Positions 8,278 through 15,960 of a stretch of DNA of 64,000 nucleotides are shown in pieces. The DNA comes from Brucella tritici. Lineage in GTDB: Bacteria > Pseudomonadota > Alphaproteobacteria > Rhizobiales > Rhizobiaceae. The stretch spans positions 1-64,000 of the forward strand of contig NZ_WBWA01000017.1 of the NCBI RefSeq assembly GCF_008932295.1. Direction: 5' to 3'. The notes under the pieces are model-generated. The model did no database searches. It was given only the letters and a program-made list of their open reading frames with translations, and was not told where the DNA came from. The translations under genes and the position numbers were made by a program. Within the stretch, counting starts at the first letter, position 1; the number at the start of each line of letters is the position of its first letter.

Positions 8278-9062
8278 AAAAGCCTATGCTGTTTCTGGCG
8301 CAGCTCAGCGTGGCTGTCGTCGTTATTCTGGTCTGGCACCTCTTCACCGCCACTCATCTGCTGGGCAATCCGGCCAAGGCAAAGTTCTTCTTCGCAACGC
8401 CGGGCGATGTGGCGCAGCGCATCTATAAATGGTTTGCCGATGCAACCATCTGGTATCACCTCGGCATCACCCTGCTTGAAGCCATGCTGGCCTTTGCCAT
8501 TGGCTCAATCGGTGGCGTTCTCATCGGGTTCTGGTTCGCCCGCAAGCCCCTCCTTGCAGCAATCTTCGATCCCTATGTGAAAGCGGCCAACTCGCTGCCG
8601 CGTGTCGTGCTGGCGCCGATCTTCGCCTTGTGGCTCGGCCTCGGCATCTGGTCGAAGGTGGCGCTCGGCGTCTCGCTGGTCTTTTTCATCGTCTTCTTCA
8701 ACGTCTACCAGGGCGTGAAGGAAGTGAACCAGACGGTACTCGCCAATGCGCGTATGCTGGGCATGAACGAGCGCCAGCTCCTGCGCAATGTCTATCTGCC
8801 ATCAGCGCTGTCTTGGATGTTCTCAAGCCTGCATACGGCTGTCGGCTTTGCCGTCGTCGGCGCGGTTGTCGGCGAATATCTCGGTTCGTCGGCGGGTCTC
8901 GGCTACCTGATCCATCAGGCGGAAGGCGTGTTCGACGTTACCGGCGTCTTTGCCGGAATGCTGGTGCTGACGGCATTTGTGCTGGTCATAGACTGGTGTG
9001 TGTCCATCGTTGAAGCGCGCCTGCTTGTCTGGCGTCCAAAAGCTGCCGGACACAATGATTAA
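8274..9062 (+). CDS. NitT/TauT-type ABC permease (system 2)
   Basis: A 262-aa SsuC/TauC-family permease. I place the start at 8274 (MKKPMLF), overlapping the ATPase stop by 4 nt. An in-frame start at 8214 would add 20 residues inside the ATPase coding region and is less likely. It has about six membrane spans. The cytoplasmic coupling loop is MLGMNERQLLRNVYLPSA. It is followed 20 nt later by the binding-protein gene. Confidence 0.9.
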   Translation: MKKPMLFLAQLSVAVVVILVWHLFTATHLLGNPAKAKFFFATPGDVAQRIYKWFADATIWYHLGITLLEAMLAFAIGSIGGVLIGFWFARKPLLAAIFDPYVKAANSLPRVVLAPIFALWLGLGIWSKVALGVSLVFFIVFFNVYQGVKEVNQTVLANARMLGMNERQLLRNVYLPSALSWMFSSLHTAVGFAVVGAVVGEYLGSSAGLGYLIHQAEGVFDVTGVFAGMLVLTAFVLVIDWCVSIVEARLLVWRPKAAGHND

Positions 9063-9082
9063 GAGGATTCAAGGAGGAAACC

Positions 9083-10123
9083 ATGACGACAACGCGTAGA
9101 GATATTTTGCTGGGCGCCGCCGCCTTCGGGCTTGCGGGTATCGCCTCGCGCCTGCCTGCCTATGCGCAGGATGCATCCGCGACGCCGGAAAAGCCGGAGC
9201 TGATGTTCGGTGTCGGCGGCAAGCCGCTCTTCTATTACCTTCCCCTCACCATTGCCGAGCGCAAGGGCTTCTTCGAGGAAGAAGGCATCAAGGCGACCAT
9301 CAATGATTTCGGTGGCGGCGCAAAGTCCTTGCAGGCGCTGATCGGCGGTTCGGTCGATGTGGTGACCGGCGCATACGAACACACCATTCGCATGCAGAAC
9401 AAGGGACAGGACATCAAGGCCGTCTGCGAGCTTGGCCGCTTTCCGGGCATCTGCATCGGCGTGCGCAAGGATCTCGCCGGTGAGATCAAGACGATTGCCG
9501 ATCTCAAGGGCCAGAATGTCGGCGTCACGGCGCCCGGCTCTTCGACCTCGCTTTTGCTGCAATATGCGCTCATCAAGAACGGCCTCTCCGAAGATGCTGC
9601 TTCGATCATCGGTGTCGGCGGTGGCGCAAGTGCTGTCGCAGCCATCAAGAAGGGCGAAATCGCCGCCCTTGTCCATCTCGACCCGGTTATCACGCGACTG
9701 GAAGTGGATGGCGACATCACGTTGCTACTCGATACACGCACCGAAGAAGGCACGCGCCAGCTTTTCGGTGGCACCAATCCAGCCGCGACCGTTTATGTGC
9801 AGCAGAGCTTCATCGATGCAAATCCGGTTACCACGCAGCGGGTCGTCAATGCTTTCGTCAAGTCGCTGAACTGGATTCACAAAGCTTCGGCCGATGAAGT
9901 GGCCGATGCCGTGCCGGAAGAATATCTGCTCGGCGACCGTGAGCTGTACAAGACCGGTTTCGAGAAGTCCCGCGCCATGTATTCCGAAAAGGGCCTGATT
10001 GCGGAAGACGGCTTCAAGAGCCTGTTCGAGATGCTAAAGGCGCTCGATCCGGAACTGGCAAGTGCGGATATCTCATTTGCACAGACCTTCGATCCGCGCT
10101 TTGTGGAAGCCGCAAAGGTATAA
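9083..10123 (+). CDS. NitT/TauT-type ABC substrate-binding protein (system 2)
   Basis: A 346-aa periplasmic binding protein of the NMT1/SsuA superfamily. It has a twin-arginine-type signal (TTRRDILLGAA, residues 3-13), probably cleaved after AYAQ near residue 29. Family motifs include PLTIAERKGFFEEEGIK and a Gly-rich GVGGGASAVAAIKKGE. Shine-Dalgarno AAGGAGG lies just upstream of the ATG. It is the last gene of the operon and is followed by a terminator. It shares little sequence with the system 1 binding protein, so the two importers probably carry different ligands. Confidence 0.87.
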   Translation: MTTTRRDILLGAAAFGLAGIASRLPAYAQDASATPEKPELMFGVGGKPLFYYLPLTIAERKGFFEEEGIKATINDFGGGAKSLQALIGGSVDVVTGAYEHTIRMQNKGQDIKAVCELGRFPGICIGVRKDLAGEIKTIADLKGQNVGVTAPGSSTSLLLQYALIKNGLSEDAASIIGVGGGASAVAAIKKGEIAALVHLDPVITRLEVDGDITLLLDTRTEEGTRQLFGGTNPAATVYVQQSFIDANPVTTQRVVNAFVKSLNWIHKASADEVADAVPEEYLLGDRELYKTGFEKSRAMYSEKGLIAEDGFKSLFEMLKALDPELASADISFAQTFDPRFVEAAKV

Positions 10124-10131
10124 CCCGCTTT

Positions 10132-10155
10132 GGGCAGGGCCATTCCCTGCCCTTT
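10132..10155. terminator. Terminator between system 2 operon and LysR gene
   Basis: GGGCAGGG (10132-10139) and CCCTGCCC (10145-10152) form a perfect 8-bp stem with a 5-nt loop, followed by TTT. It sits 8 nt past the binding-protein stop and just before the end of the convergent LysR gene. Confidence 0.75.
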
Positions 10156-10175
10156 GCATCTTCTTTATCAAAAGT

Positions 10176-11054
10176 TCAAAAGCGGCTCTTGGCAAAGCGC
10201 TCCTGCAGCCATTGGGCGGCTGGCCCCTGCCGTCGCCGCTTGTTCCAGATCAGCTCAAGCGCGACCGGATGCGCACCTTCATCGAACTGCAGTTTCGGAA
10301 TGACAAGCTCCGGCGCCAGCGGCGAATCCTGCAAGATATGTTCGGGAATGAACGCCCAGCCGATCCCTCGCGTGAGGATTTGCAGGATGACCCAGTGGCT
10401 TTCCACCCACCAGACCTCGGCACCGACCCGCAGACGGCGGCTTTCAGCCGTATCGCTGTGCTTTCGAGCCATGATCTGGCGAAACGACCTCAAATCTTCC
10501 CAACTGACCGCATTATGCGCCAGCGGATGCTCGCGCCCGCAGACCAGCACCAGAGGCACCCAGCCGATGGTATGGAAGCCAAGCTCATCCGGCATCTGCT
10601 CGGCGCGCCACATGACGCCAAGGTCTGCCTTTCCTTCCAACACAAGCCCGCTTATCGCGGTTGAGGGTGGGAAGGTCAGCTCAAGCTCGACATGCGGAAA
10701 CTCCTGCGCAAAGGCTGCAAACAGCGTCGCGATGGCCGGTTCGGGGTAAAGCTCGTCGATTGCGACCACGAGACGGCTTTCCACATGATCGCCGAAATTT
10801 CTGGCGACGGAAATCAGATGCTCACGCCTTGCAAGCAGCAACCGCGCTTCCGGCAACAGCCTTGCGCCCGCCTCCGTTAACACCGGATTGCGGGATGCAC
10901 GGCTGAACAGCTTGACGTCGAGATCGTCTTCCAGCGAGGAAACCAGCACGCTGACCGCAGACTGCGCCTTGCGCAAATATCGCGCGGCGGCGGAGAACGA
11001 TCCGTGATCCGCAGAGGTCACAAAGGCCTCGAGCTGCTCCAGTTCGATACTCAT
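10176..11054 (-). CDS. LysR-family regulator divergent from PACE efflux gene
   Basis: A 292-aa LysR-type transcriptional regulator. The winged-helix region occupies residues 1-60 (LEQLEAFVTSADHGSFSAAARYL, then SVSVLVSSLEDDL). The C-terminal half is the periplasmic-binding-protein-like effector domain. It is transcribed away from the PACE transporter gene with an 85-nt shared promoter region holding an inverted repeat, the same arrangement as the AceR/AceI pair of Acinetobacter. It is likely to control itself and the efflux gene. It could alternatively serve the preceding transporter operon, which converges on it. Confidence 0.88.
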   Translation of the reverse strand: MSIELEQLEAFVTSADHGSFSAAARYLRKAQSAVSVLVSSLEDDLDVKLFSRASRNPVLTEAGARLLPEARLLLARREHLISVARNFGDHVESRLVVAIDELYPEPAIATLFAAFAQEFPHVELELTFPPSTAISGLVLEGKADLGVMWRAEQMPDELGFHTIGWVPLVLVCGREHPLAHNAVSWEDLRSFRQIMARKHSDTAESRRLRVGAEVWWVESHWVILQILTRGIGWAFIPEHILQDSPLAPELVIPKLQFDEGAHPVALELIWNKRRRQGPAAQWLQERFAKSRF

Positions 11055-11084
11055 CTATCGCAAATCCAGATAATATCTAACTTT

Positions 11085-11103
11085 TCTTATTGGCATAATA
11101 AGA
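11085..11103. promoter_or_regulatory. Inverted repeat in LysR/PACE divergent promoter
   Basis: TCTTATT (11085-11091) and AATAAGA (11097-11103) are perfect 7-bp arms around GGCAT. The site is 31 nt upstream of the LysR start and 36 nt before the PACE start. Its position and AT-rich dyad fit a LysR-type binding site; the regulator pairing is inference. Confidence 0.55.
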
Positions 11104-11139
11104 TAGAAGCACGCGCATTAACAACAGGGATTAAAGGAA

Positions 11140-11574
11140 ATGCGCAGTTTTATGGACCGTGTCCGCCACGCAACGATGTTTGAAGTCATCGGTCTGGCGA
11201 TCTTCATACCCGGTTCCGCCTTCATTCTGGACAAGCCTGCAGCAGAGATGGGCGTCATCGGGGTTGTTTCGGCAACCACCGCAACCGTGTGGAATTTTCT
11301 GTTCAATCTGGGCTTTGACAAGGCGATGCTGCGCTTCACCGGTAGCGTCAACAAGAGCATGGCCGTCCGTGTTCTTCACGCGATCCTCTTCGAGGCAGGA
11401 TTGATCGTACTTCTGATCCCGTTCATCGCCTGGTATCTGGGAATTTCGCTGATTACCGCTCTGGTGATGGATATCGCGATTGTCGTCTTCTATCTGGTCT
11501 ATGCGTTCGTGTTCAACATCGCATATGACAGACTGTTCCCGCTGCCATTCGGGCATAAGGCCAAAACAGCCTGA
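11140..11574 (+). CDS. PACE-family multidrug efflux protein (AceI-like)
   Basis: A 144-aa inner-membrane protein with four predicted spans arranged as two bacterial transmembrane pair (BTP) repeats, near residues 12-62 and 78-130. The conserved membrane Glu of the family is present as Glu15 (MFEVIG), the position essential in Acinetobacter AceI. The WNFLFN motif of the second span is also intact. PACE proteins exchange protons for biocides such as chlorhexidine and for short polyamines. An AAAGGA lies only 1 nt before this ATG; Met5 (11152) is a possible alternative start. Confidence 0.87.
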   Translation: MRSFMDRVRHATMFEVIGLAIFIPGSAFILDKPAAEMGVIGVVSATTATVWNFLFNLGFDKAMLRFTGSVNKSMAVRVLHAILFEAGLIVLLIPFIAWYLGISLITALVMDIAIVVFYLVYAFVFNIAYDRLFPLPFGHKAKTA

Positions 11575-11583
11575 CACTTCGCT

Positions 11584-11626
11584 CTGGAGCATAAGCCGAT
11601 CTGAACCAATCAGATCGGCGCTCTAA
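11584..11626. repeat. Dispersed palindrome, possible bidirectional terminator
   Basis: CCGATCTGA (11596-11604) and TCAGATCGG (11610-11618) form a 9-bp stem, flanked by GGAGC and GCTCT. It lies between the converging PACE and DMT genes. Its core matches the elements at 5517 and 49917. Confidence 0.65.
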
Positions 11627-11663
11627 TGATACAGCCACACAGGGCGAGCTTGGGAGCGCAATC

Positions 11664-12563
11664 TCAACAGGGGGCGCGGCGCTTGCGCAGGTTTGCCTGC
11701 CGTTGCTCCCAGGCGATGAGCAGCAGGCTTGCCAGCACGATCAGGAATGCACCGGCAAATACATTTGCTGCCGGAACTTCCGCCCAGATGAGATAGCCAT
11801 AGATAAAGGCCCAGATCAGCCCGCTATATTCCACGGGCGCCAACGCCGAGGCGGGTGCGTGGCGAAACCCTTCATAAAGAAGGAACTGGCCAAGGGTTGA
11901 TACGAGCCCCAGACAGATCATCAAAAGCCAGCCGTTGAGATCGGGGTCCTGCCATGTCCACGGAAAGGACAGTGCACAGGCCAGACCGAACAACAGGCTC
12001 GTCGCATACATCTGCGTCATCGTGGTTTCACTGCGGCTGACAAGCCGGATCAGGATCGTGCTCCATGCCCAGCAGAAGCCCGCCACGATGCACATGGCAG
12101 CGGGAATAAGATTGGGCGAATGGGTCGGGTTCGCAGCAACCGTTACGCCGATGAAACCGATGGCGCAGGCGATCCATCGTCCCGGTCCGATCTTTTCCTT
12201 GAGGACGAGGATCGACAGGAACATGACCATGATCGGTGCTGAGAAATAAAGCGTGGTCAGTTCTGCAAGCTCGAGATGGCGGGCTGCATTGTAGAACAGC
12301 AGCCACGCGCCAAGCATAAGCGCGGCACGCAGAACGACGGTGTTGCGATAAGGGCTTCGGAAAATCGATGGATGACGGCGATAACGTATCAGCACGCCGG
12401 TAATGAGCACGATCACCAGACTGCGCATGAACAATATCTGCGGCACCTGATAGGTCGCCACGAGCCATTTCACCATGGCATCCTGAAGGGCAAAACAGGC
12501 GTAACCGCCGCAGGCAAGCGCAATGCCTGCGAGCGGTCTTGAACTAACTGACCCGGTGTCCAT
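11664..12563 (-). CDS. DMT-superfamily transporter (EamA domains)
   Basis: A 299-aa inner-membrane carrier with about ten spans in two EamA repeats. The usual glycine-rich starts of spans are visible, such as GIALACGGYACFALQDA. I choose the ATG at 12563 because GAGG lies 5 nt upstream and the following sequence begins the first domain. An upstream in-frame start at 12701 would add 46 residues with no membrane-protein character. It is transcribed alone, converging on the PACE gene. DMT exporters of this type move amino acids, metabolites or drugs; the substrate cannot be told. Confidence 0.87.
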   Translation of the reverse strand: MDTGSVSSRPLAGIALACGGYACFALQDAMVKWLVATYQVPQILFMRSLVIVLITGVLIRYRRHPSIFRSPYRNTVVLRAALMLGAWLLFYNAARHLELAELTTLYFSAPIMVMFLSILVLKEKIGPGRWIACAIGFIGVTVAANPTHSPNLIPAAMCIVAGFCWAWSTILIRLVSRSETTMTQMYATSLLFGLACALSFPWTWQDPDLNGWLLMICLGLVSTLGQFLLYEGFRHAPASALAPVEYSGLIWAFIYGYLIWAEVPAANVFAGAFLIVLASLLLIAWEQRQANLRKRRAPC

Positions 12564-12710
12564 GAATTCCTCGATCCGGCCCAGGAATCCCCGCTGCGGG
12601 AAGGGCCACGAACGCTGAATTTGCAGGACTGGAGCGCGTAAGCAAGAGGCTGATATATGACGACTGCAGACAGGTGCGCCAATGTAGCCGGAATGCAACA
12701 AATTGGGAGG

Positions 12711-13604
12711 CTAAAACACCAGGGATCGATGCGCCGCAGTTCCTGCCGTCACGCCATCAGCCACAGACCAGGCGACGCTGTGCGCGCCGCGAGTAATATC
12801 GCCTGCGGCAAAAATTCCGGGAACCGTTGTCGTCTTCAGCCCGTCTGTCTGTATCGTTCTGCCGAGCGGCAGTTCATCCATTGCGCAGCCAAACGTGTCG
12901 GCAATCTGGCTGTTCAGCCGATTGCGTGGTCCGATGTAAAGCGCATTGAGTGGGACCAGTCGCCCATCTTCAAGCTCGACTTCTGAAATGTCGCCCCCCT
13001 CGCCGTGCAATGCACTGACCGGGCTGTGTTCGATCTTCACGCCGCGCCGTTCCAGTTCTGCGAATGCCTCTGCATCCGGTTCCAGTCCCTTATCTATGAA
13101 GAAGGTTGTCGGTCCCCATTCGGAGATCAGCATGGCCTGATGCACCGACATTGGCGACATATTGAGAACACCAAGCTGCCGGTCGCTGAATTCATAGCCG
13201 TGGCAATAGGGACAATGAATGACGGTATTTCCCCATCGCTCCGCGAGGCCGGGAATCTCCGGCAGATCATCCGATATGCCGAAAGCAAGGATCAGTCTGC
13301 GTCCCTCAACGATCTCCCCGCTATCGAGTTCGATCATAAAATTGTCGATTTCGCCACTACCGGCAACGGCCTTGCCTTGCGTAAAGGTCACGGTCGGATA
13401 GGTTTCGACCTGTGCCTTCGCCGTTTCCAGCATAGAGAGCGGGTTGCTGCCGTCCTGCGCAAAGAAACCATGCGAATGTTCGGCAAAACGGTTGCGCGGT
13501 TTTCCGGCGTCGATCACGCGGACAGATCGTCTGCCGCGCGCCAGATAGGTTGCCGCAGACAAGCCAGCGAAGCTGCCGCCGATAATGATTGCATCATGAT
13601 GCAT
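12711..13604 (-). CDS. Thioredoxin reductase-like FAD/NAD(P) oxidoreductase
   Basis: A 297-aa two-dinucleotide-binding flavoprotein. FAD binding is IIIGGSFAGLSAA (residues 6-18), the redox-active pair is C131-P-Y-C134, and the second FAD motif is GIFAAGD near the C-terminus. The layout is that of thioredoxin reductase, but the first Gly motif reads GGSFAG rather than GSGPAG. This marks the TrxB-like oxidoreductases often paired with Rrf2 or DoxX genes rather than housekeeping TrxB. It overlaps the upstream Rrf2 gene by 11 nt, so the two form an operon. The physiological disulfide substrate is unknown. Confidence 0.87.
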   Translation of the reverse strand: MHHDAIIIGGSFAGLSAATYLARGRRSVRVIDAGKPRNRFAEHSHGFFAQDGSNPLSMLETAKAQVETYPTVTFTQGKAVAGSGEIDNFMIELDSGEIVEGRRLILAFGISDDLPEIPGLAERWGNTVIHCPYCHGYEFSDRQLGVLNMSPMSVHQAMLISEWGPTTFFIDKGLEPDAEAFAELERRGVKIEHSPVSALHGEGGDISEVELEDGRLVPLNALYIGPRNRLNSQIADTFGCAMDELPLGRTIQTDGLKTTTVPGIFAAGDITRGAHSVAWSVADGVTAGTAAHRSLVF

Positions 13605-14058
13605 GATTGCTCTCCAGATCGAATGTTACGCCGCGCTCCAGTGCGCGCTGATGAAAATCTGCGCTCAGCATGGCAAGCGTGACCTCGCCAAAACGCTCCA
13701 GAAGAAGGTTCTCGGCGTCGCTAAATGCCTTGCTGAGTGAAGCATTGACTGCCTGCTCCACCAGACAGCCTGGCATTTCCGTGCGGTTGCCCATGGCGAG
13801 AAGCGCCGGCTCCCCGATGGCTTCGTAAATATCACGCAAGGTAACCTTATTGAGGTCGCAGGCGATTTCCCAACCGCCACCATGTCCCTTTTCCGAGCGA
13901 ACATAGCCCTGCTCGCGCAGACCGCCCATGACACGTCTCACGACGACCGGATTGGTGGTCATGGCTTTGGCAAGAACCTCAGACGTGACCGGTCCTTTAT
14001 GTTCCGCCATGTGAAGAAGGACGTGCAGAACGCCCGATAATTTGCTGTCTCTTTTCAT
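13594..14058 (-). CDS. Rrf2-family transcriptional regulator
   Basis: A 154-aa Rrf2-type winged-helix regulator: KLSGVLHVLLHMAE, then the recognition helix TTNPVVVRRVMGGL and the GGGWEIA wing. Only two Cys are present (in IACDL and PGCLV), so the three-Cys cluster of IscR/NsrR is absent and an iron-sulfur cofactor is unlikely. I choose the ATG at 14058. The longer reading from GTG at 14097 would run through a TTGACA promoter box and a palindromic operator. With that start there is no Shine-Dalgarno, so the mRNA may be leaderless. It is cotranscribed with the flavoprotein gene and probably autoregulated. Confidence 0.87.
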   Translation of the reverse strand: MKRDSKLSGVLHVLLHMAEHKGPVTSEVLAKAMTTNPVVVRRVMGGLREQGYVRSEKGHGGGWEIACDLNKVTLRDIYEAIGEPALLAMGNRTEMPGCLVEQAVNASLSKAFSDAENLLLERFGEVTLAMLSADFHQRALERGVTFDLESNHAS

Positions 14059-14094
14059 GTAACAATAGATGTTACGAGAATCAGTAAATGTCAA
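14059..14094 (-). promoter_or_regulatory. Rrf2 promoter with palindromic operator
   Basis: GTAACA (14059-14064) and TGTTAC (14070-14075) are perfect arms around a 5-nt spacer, directly abutting the Rrf2 start codon. A consensus TTGACA -35 box lies at 14094-14089 on the minus strand. Repressor binding here would cover the -10 region and the transcript start. Confidence 0.6.
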
Positions 14095-14157
14095 CACAGC
14101 CGGTGAAAAACACCGGGTCAGATAAATGTGATCATTACGGAGTGGTTTGGATTATCT

Positions 14158-14922
14158 TTAGATTTCAGGCTTGTAACGGCTGCCGAGACGGTAGCGGTTG
14201 CCGGCATAGATCAGCTTGTTGACGGTCGCCACCGTCTCGCCCGTCCATGTCCGGCGATCCAGAAGCACACAGGCAGCCCCATCGTCGAGACGCAACAGGC
14301 GGGCAATTTCTGCGTCTGGTGTGATTGCCGAAATGACCTGCTCAACCTCGGTCATCGGGGTGCTTTTCTGGAGATAGTCGTATGTCGTGATTGCTCGGAA
14401 ATCCTGCAATTCGTAGTGCTGCACGAGGCTTGTATTGACGAAGCGCTCTTCAAGCTGCACTGGCACATCGTTTTCGAGATGTACGATCAGCGAATGGGCG
14501 ATTGGAATGCTCTTGCGCAGCTCGAACGCATTGAGCAGACCGGGCGTCGGCTCGATGATTTCGAGGGTGACGACTTCGGCGCTGTGCTGTCCGCCCCGCG
14601 CCTTGATTTCATTGGCGATGTTGACGACTTCGATCAGCGTCGTTTCCGGCTTTGGCGGAGCAACGAAAGTGCCGACACCCTGAATGCGCTTCAATATGCC
14701 CTGATCGGTCAGTTCACGCAGGGCCCGGTTGACGGTCATCCGGGAAATGCCGAGTGCATCCACCAGTTCATGTTCCGAAGGCAGGCGATGATTGCCGGGC
14801 CAGCGACCGGAGCGGATGTTGTCCAGCACCTGCGCCTTGACCTTCTCATAGAGCGGCCCGGCGGTTTCGGGCAGTTCAATGCCGGCGGTATGATGGGGTT
14901 CCGATTTGTCGCCAGCACCCAT
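14158..14922 (-). CDS. GntR-family regulator, HutC subfamily (UTRA domain)
   Basis: A 254-aa regulator with an N-terminal GntR winged helix at residues 24-90 (LYEKVKAQVLDNIRSGRW, LPSEHELVDALGISRMTVNRAL). A C-terminal UTRA ligand domain follows. It resembles HutC, the histidine-utilisation repressor, but it is the last gene of an operon with a PotABCD-like importer and dehydrogenases and no hut genes. It probably represses that operon in the absence of the transported compound. A HutC-type operator (TGTCTATACA) lies upstream of the first operon gene at 22435. It starts 3 nt after the alcohol dehydrogenase stop codon. Confidence 0.87.
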   Translation of the reverse strand: MGAGDKSEPHHTAGIELPETAGPLYEKVKAQVLDNIRSGRWPGNHRLPSEHELVDALGISRMTVNRALRELTDQGILKRIQGVGTFVAPPKPETTLIEVVNIANEIKARGGQHSAEVVTLEIIEPTPGLLNAFELRKSIPIAHSLIVHLENDVPVQLEERFVNTSLVQHYELQDFRAITTYDYLQKSTPMTEVEQVISAITPDAEIARLLRLDDGAACVLLDRRTWTGETVATVNKLIYAGNRYRLGSRYKPEI

Positions 14923-14925
14923 GGG

Positions 14926-15939
14926 TCACATCCCTGTCCGTATGATCGTTTTCAAGCCGTTCGCCTCACCGGCTATCAGCCGGGCATAGGCGTCCGGCAC
15001 CTCATCGAGCGAGATTTCCCGGTCGACAAGCTGTACCAGCGGCGCCTCAAGATCCGGCAGAAGTTTTGCAATTTCATGCAGTTCGTCCTGATAGGCATGG
15101 CAGCCGACCAGGCTTATCTCCCGCTCGACCAGAATGTTCGGATCAAGCTCGATCCTGCCATGGGATATGCCGACCAGTGCCAGTGAGCCGCCGCCGGAAA
15201 GCACGTCGAGCGTTGCCTTGAGGACGCTGATATTGCCGGTGGCATCGATCGCATAGCGGATTGGCTGGCCATCAAGTGCGGCTTCAATTGCCGACTTGTC
15301 TAGCGGAACTTTGATTGCGCCGGTGACGGTTGAAACAAGATTGGCGCGCTGGTCGTTGCGGTCGCAGACCAGTACAGGACCGTCATGCAGGCGGGAAAGA
15401 AGAAGCGCTGCAAGCCCGCCGATTGGCCCGCAACCCACAACGAGAACCGCTTCGCCCGACGGCACGCGCTGCTTGCGGATGGCGTGTAGCGCCACCGAAA
15501 GCGGCTCGCCCATGGCTGCGACCAACGGGTTGATGGCCGGATCGTAATGAACGAGGAGCCGTGCGGGAAGTGCTGTCTCCTCGGCAAAACCGCCATCGCA
15601 GACTTCACCGATGAACCCCAGCGTTTCGCAGACATTGTGCCTGCCGCTTTTGCAGGACTGGCATTTGCCGCACCAGTAGCGGGAGTCCGCGATCACCGTA
15701 TCGCCAGGTTTGAAACCGGTCACGCCAGCACCGATCTCGGTCACGACACCTGCAAATTCATGGCCTGCGACCGACGGTGACCGACTGATCCACTGCCCGG
15801 TCATGAAATTATGGAGATCGGAGCCGCAGATACCGGCAGCCGATACTTTCAGCAGGACCCAGCCCGGCTCCAGATGCGTCGGCGGGTCGATTGTCTCGAC
15901 CCGCAAATCCTTCGCCGCATAGAGCCGCACAGCCTTCAT
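14926..15939 (-). CDS. Zinc-dependent medium-chain alcohol/polyol dehydrogenase
   Basis: A 337-aa MDR-family dehydrogenase. The catalytic zinc site comprises Cys38 (GICGSD), His60 and Glu61 (GHEFAG). The structural zinc ligands are Cys90, Cys93, Cys96 and Cys104 (RYWCGKCQSCKSGRHNVC). The Rossmann motif is VVGCGPIGG. It resembles sorbitol or threonine dehydrogenases and would oxidise a secondary alcohol with NAD(P). GGGAGG precedes the ATG. It lies 21 nt after the HisD-like gene in the same operon, so the two probably act on the same imported polyol or on its stereoisomers. Confidence 0.88.
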   Translation of the reverse strand: MKAVRLYAAKDLRVETIDPPTHLEPGWVLLKVSAAGICGSDLHNFMTGQWISRSPSVAGHEFAGVVTEIGAGVTGFKPGDTVIADSRYWCGKCQSCKSGRHNVCETLGFIGEVCDGGFAEETALPARLLVHYDPAINPLVAAMGEPLSVALHAIRKQRVPSGEAVLVVGCGPIGGLAALLLSRLHDGPVLVCDRNDQRANLVSTVTGAIKVPLDKSAIEAALDGQPIRYAIDATGNISVLKATLDVLSGGGSLALVGISHGRIELDPNILVEREISLVGCHAYQDELHEIAKLLPDLEAPLVQLVDREISLDEVPDAYARLIAGEANGLKTIIRTGM

Positions 15940-15960
15940 CGTCAGCCTCCCCGGCTCTTT

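Noticed and set aside
14059-14097. GTG start 13 codons upstream for the Rrf2 regulator
   Set aside because: It would translate the TTGACA box and the palindromic operator; homology begins at the ATG at 14058.
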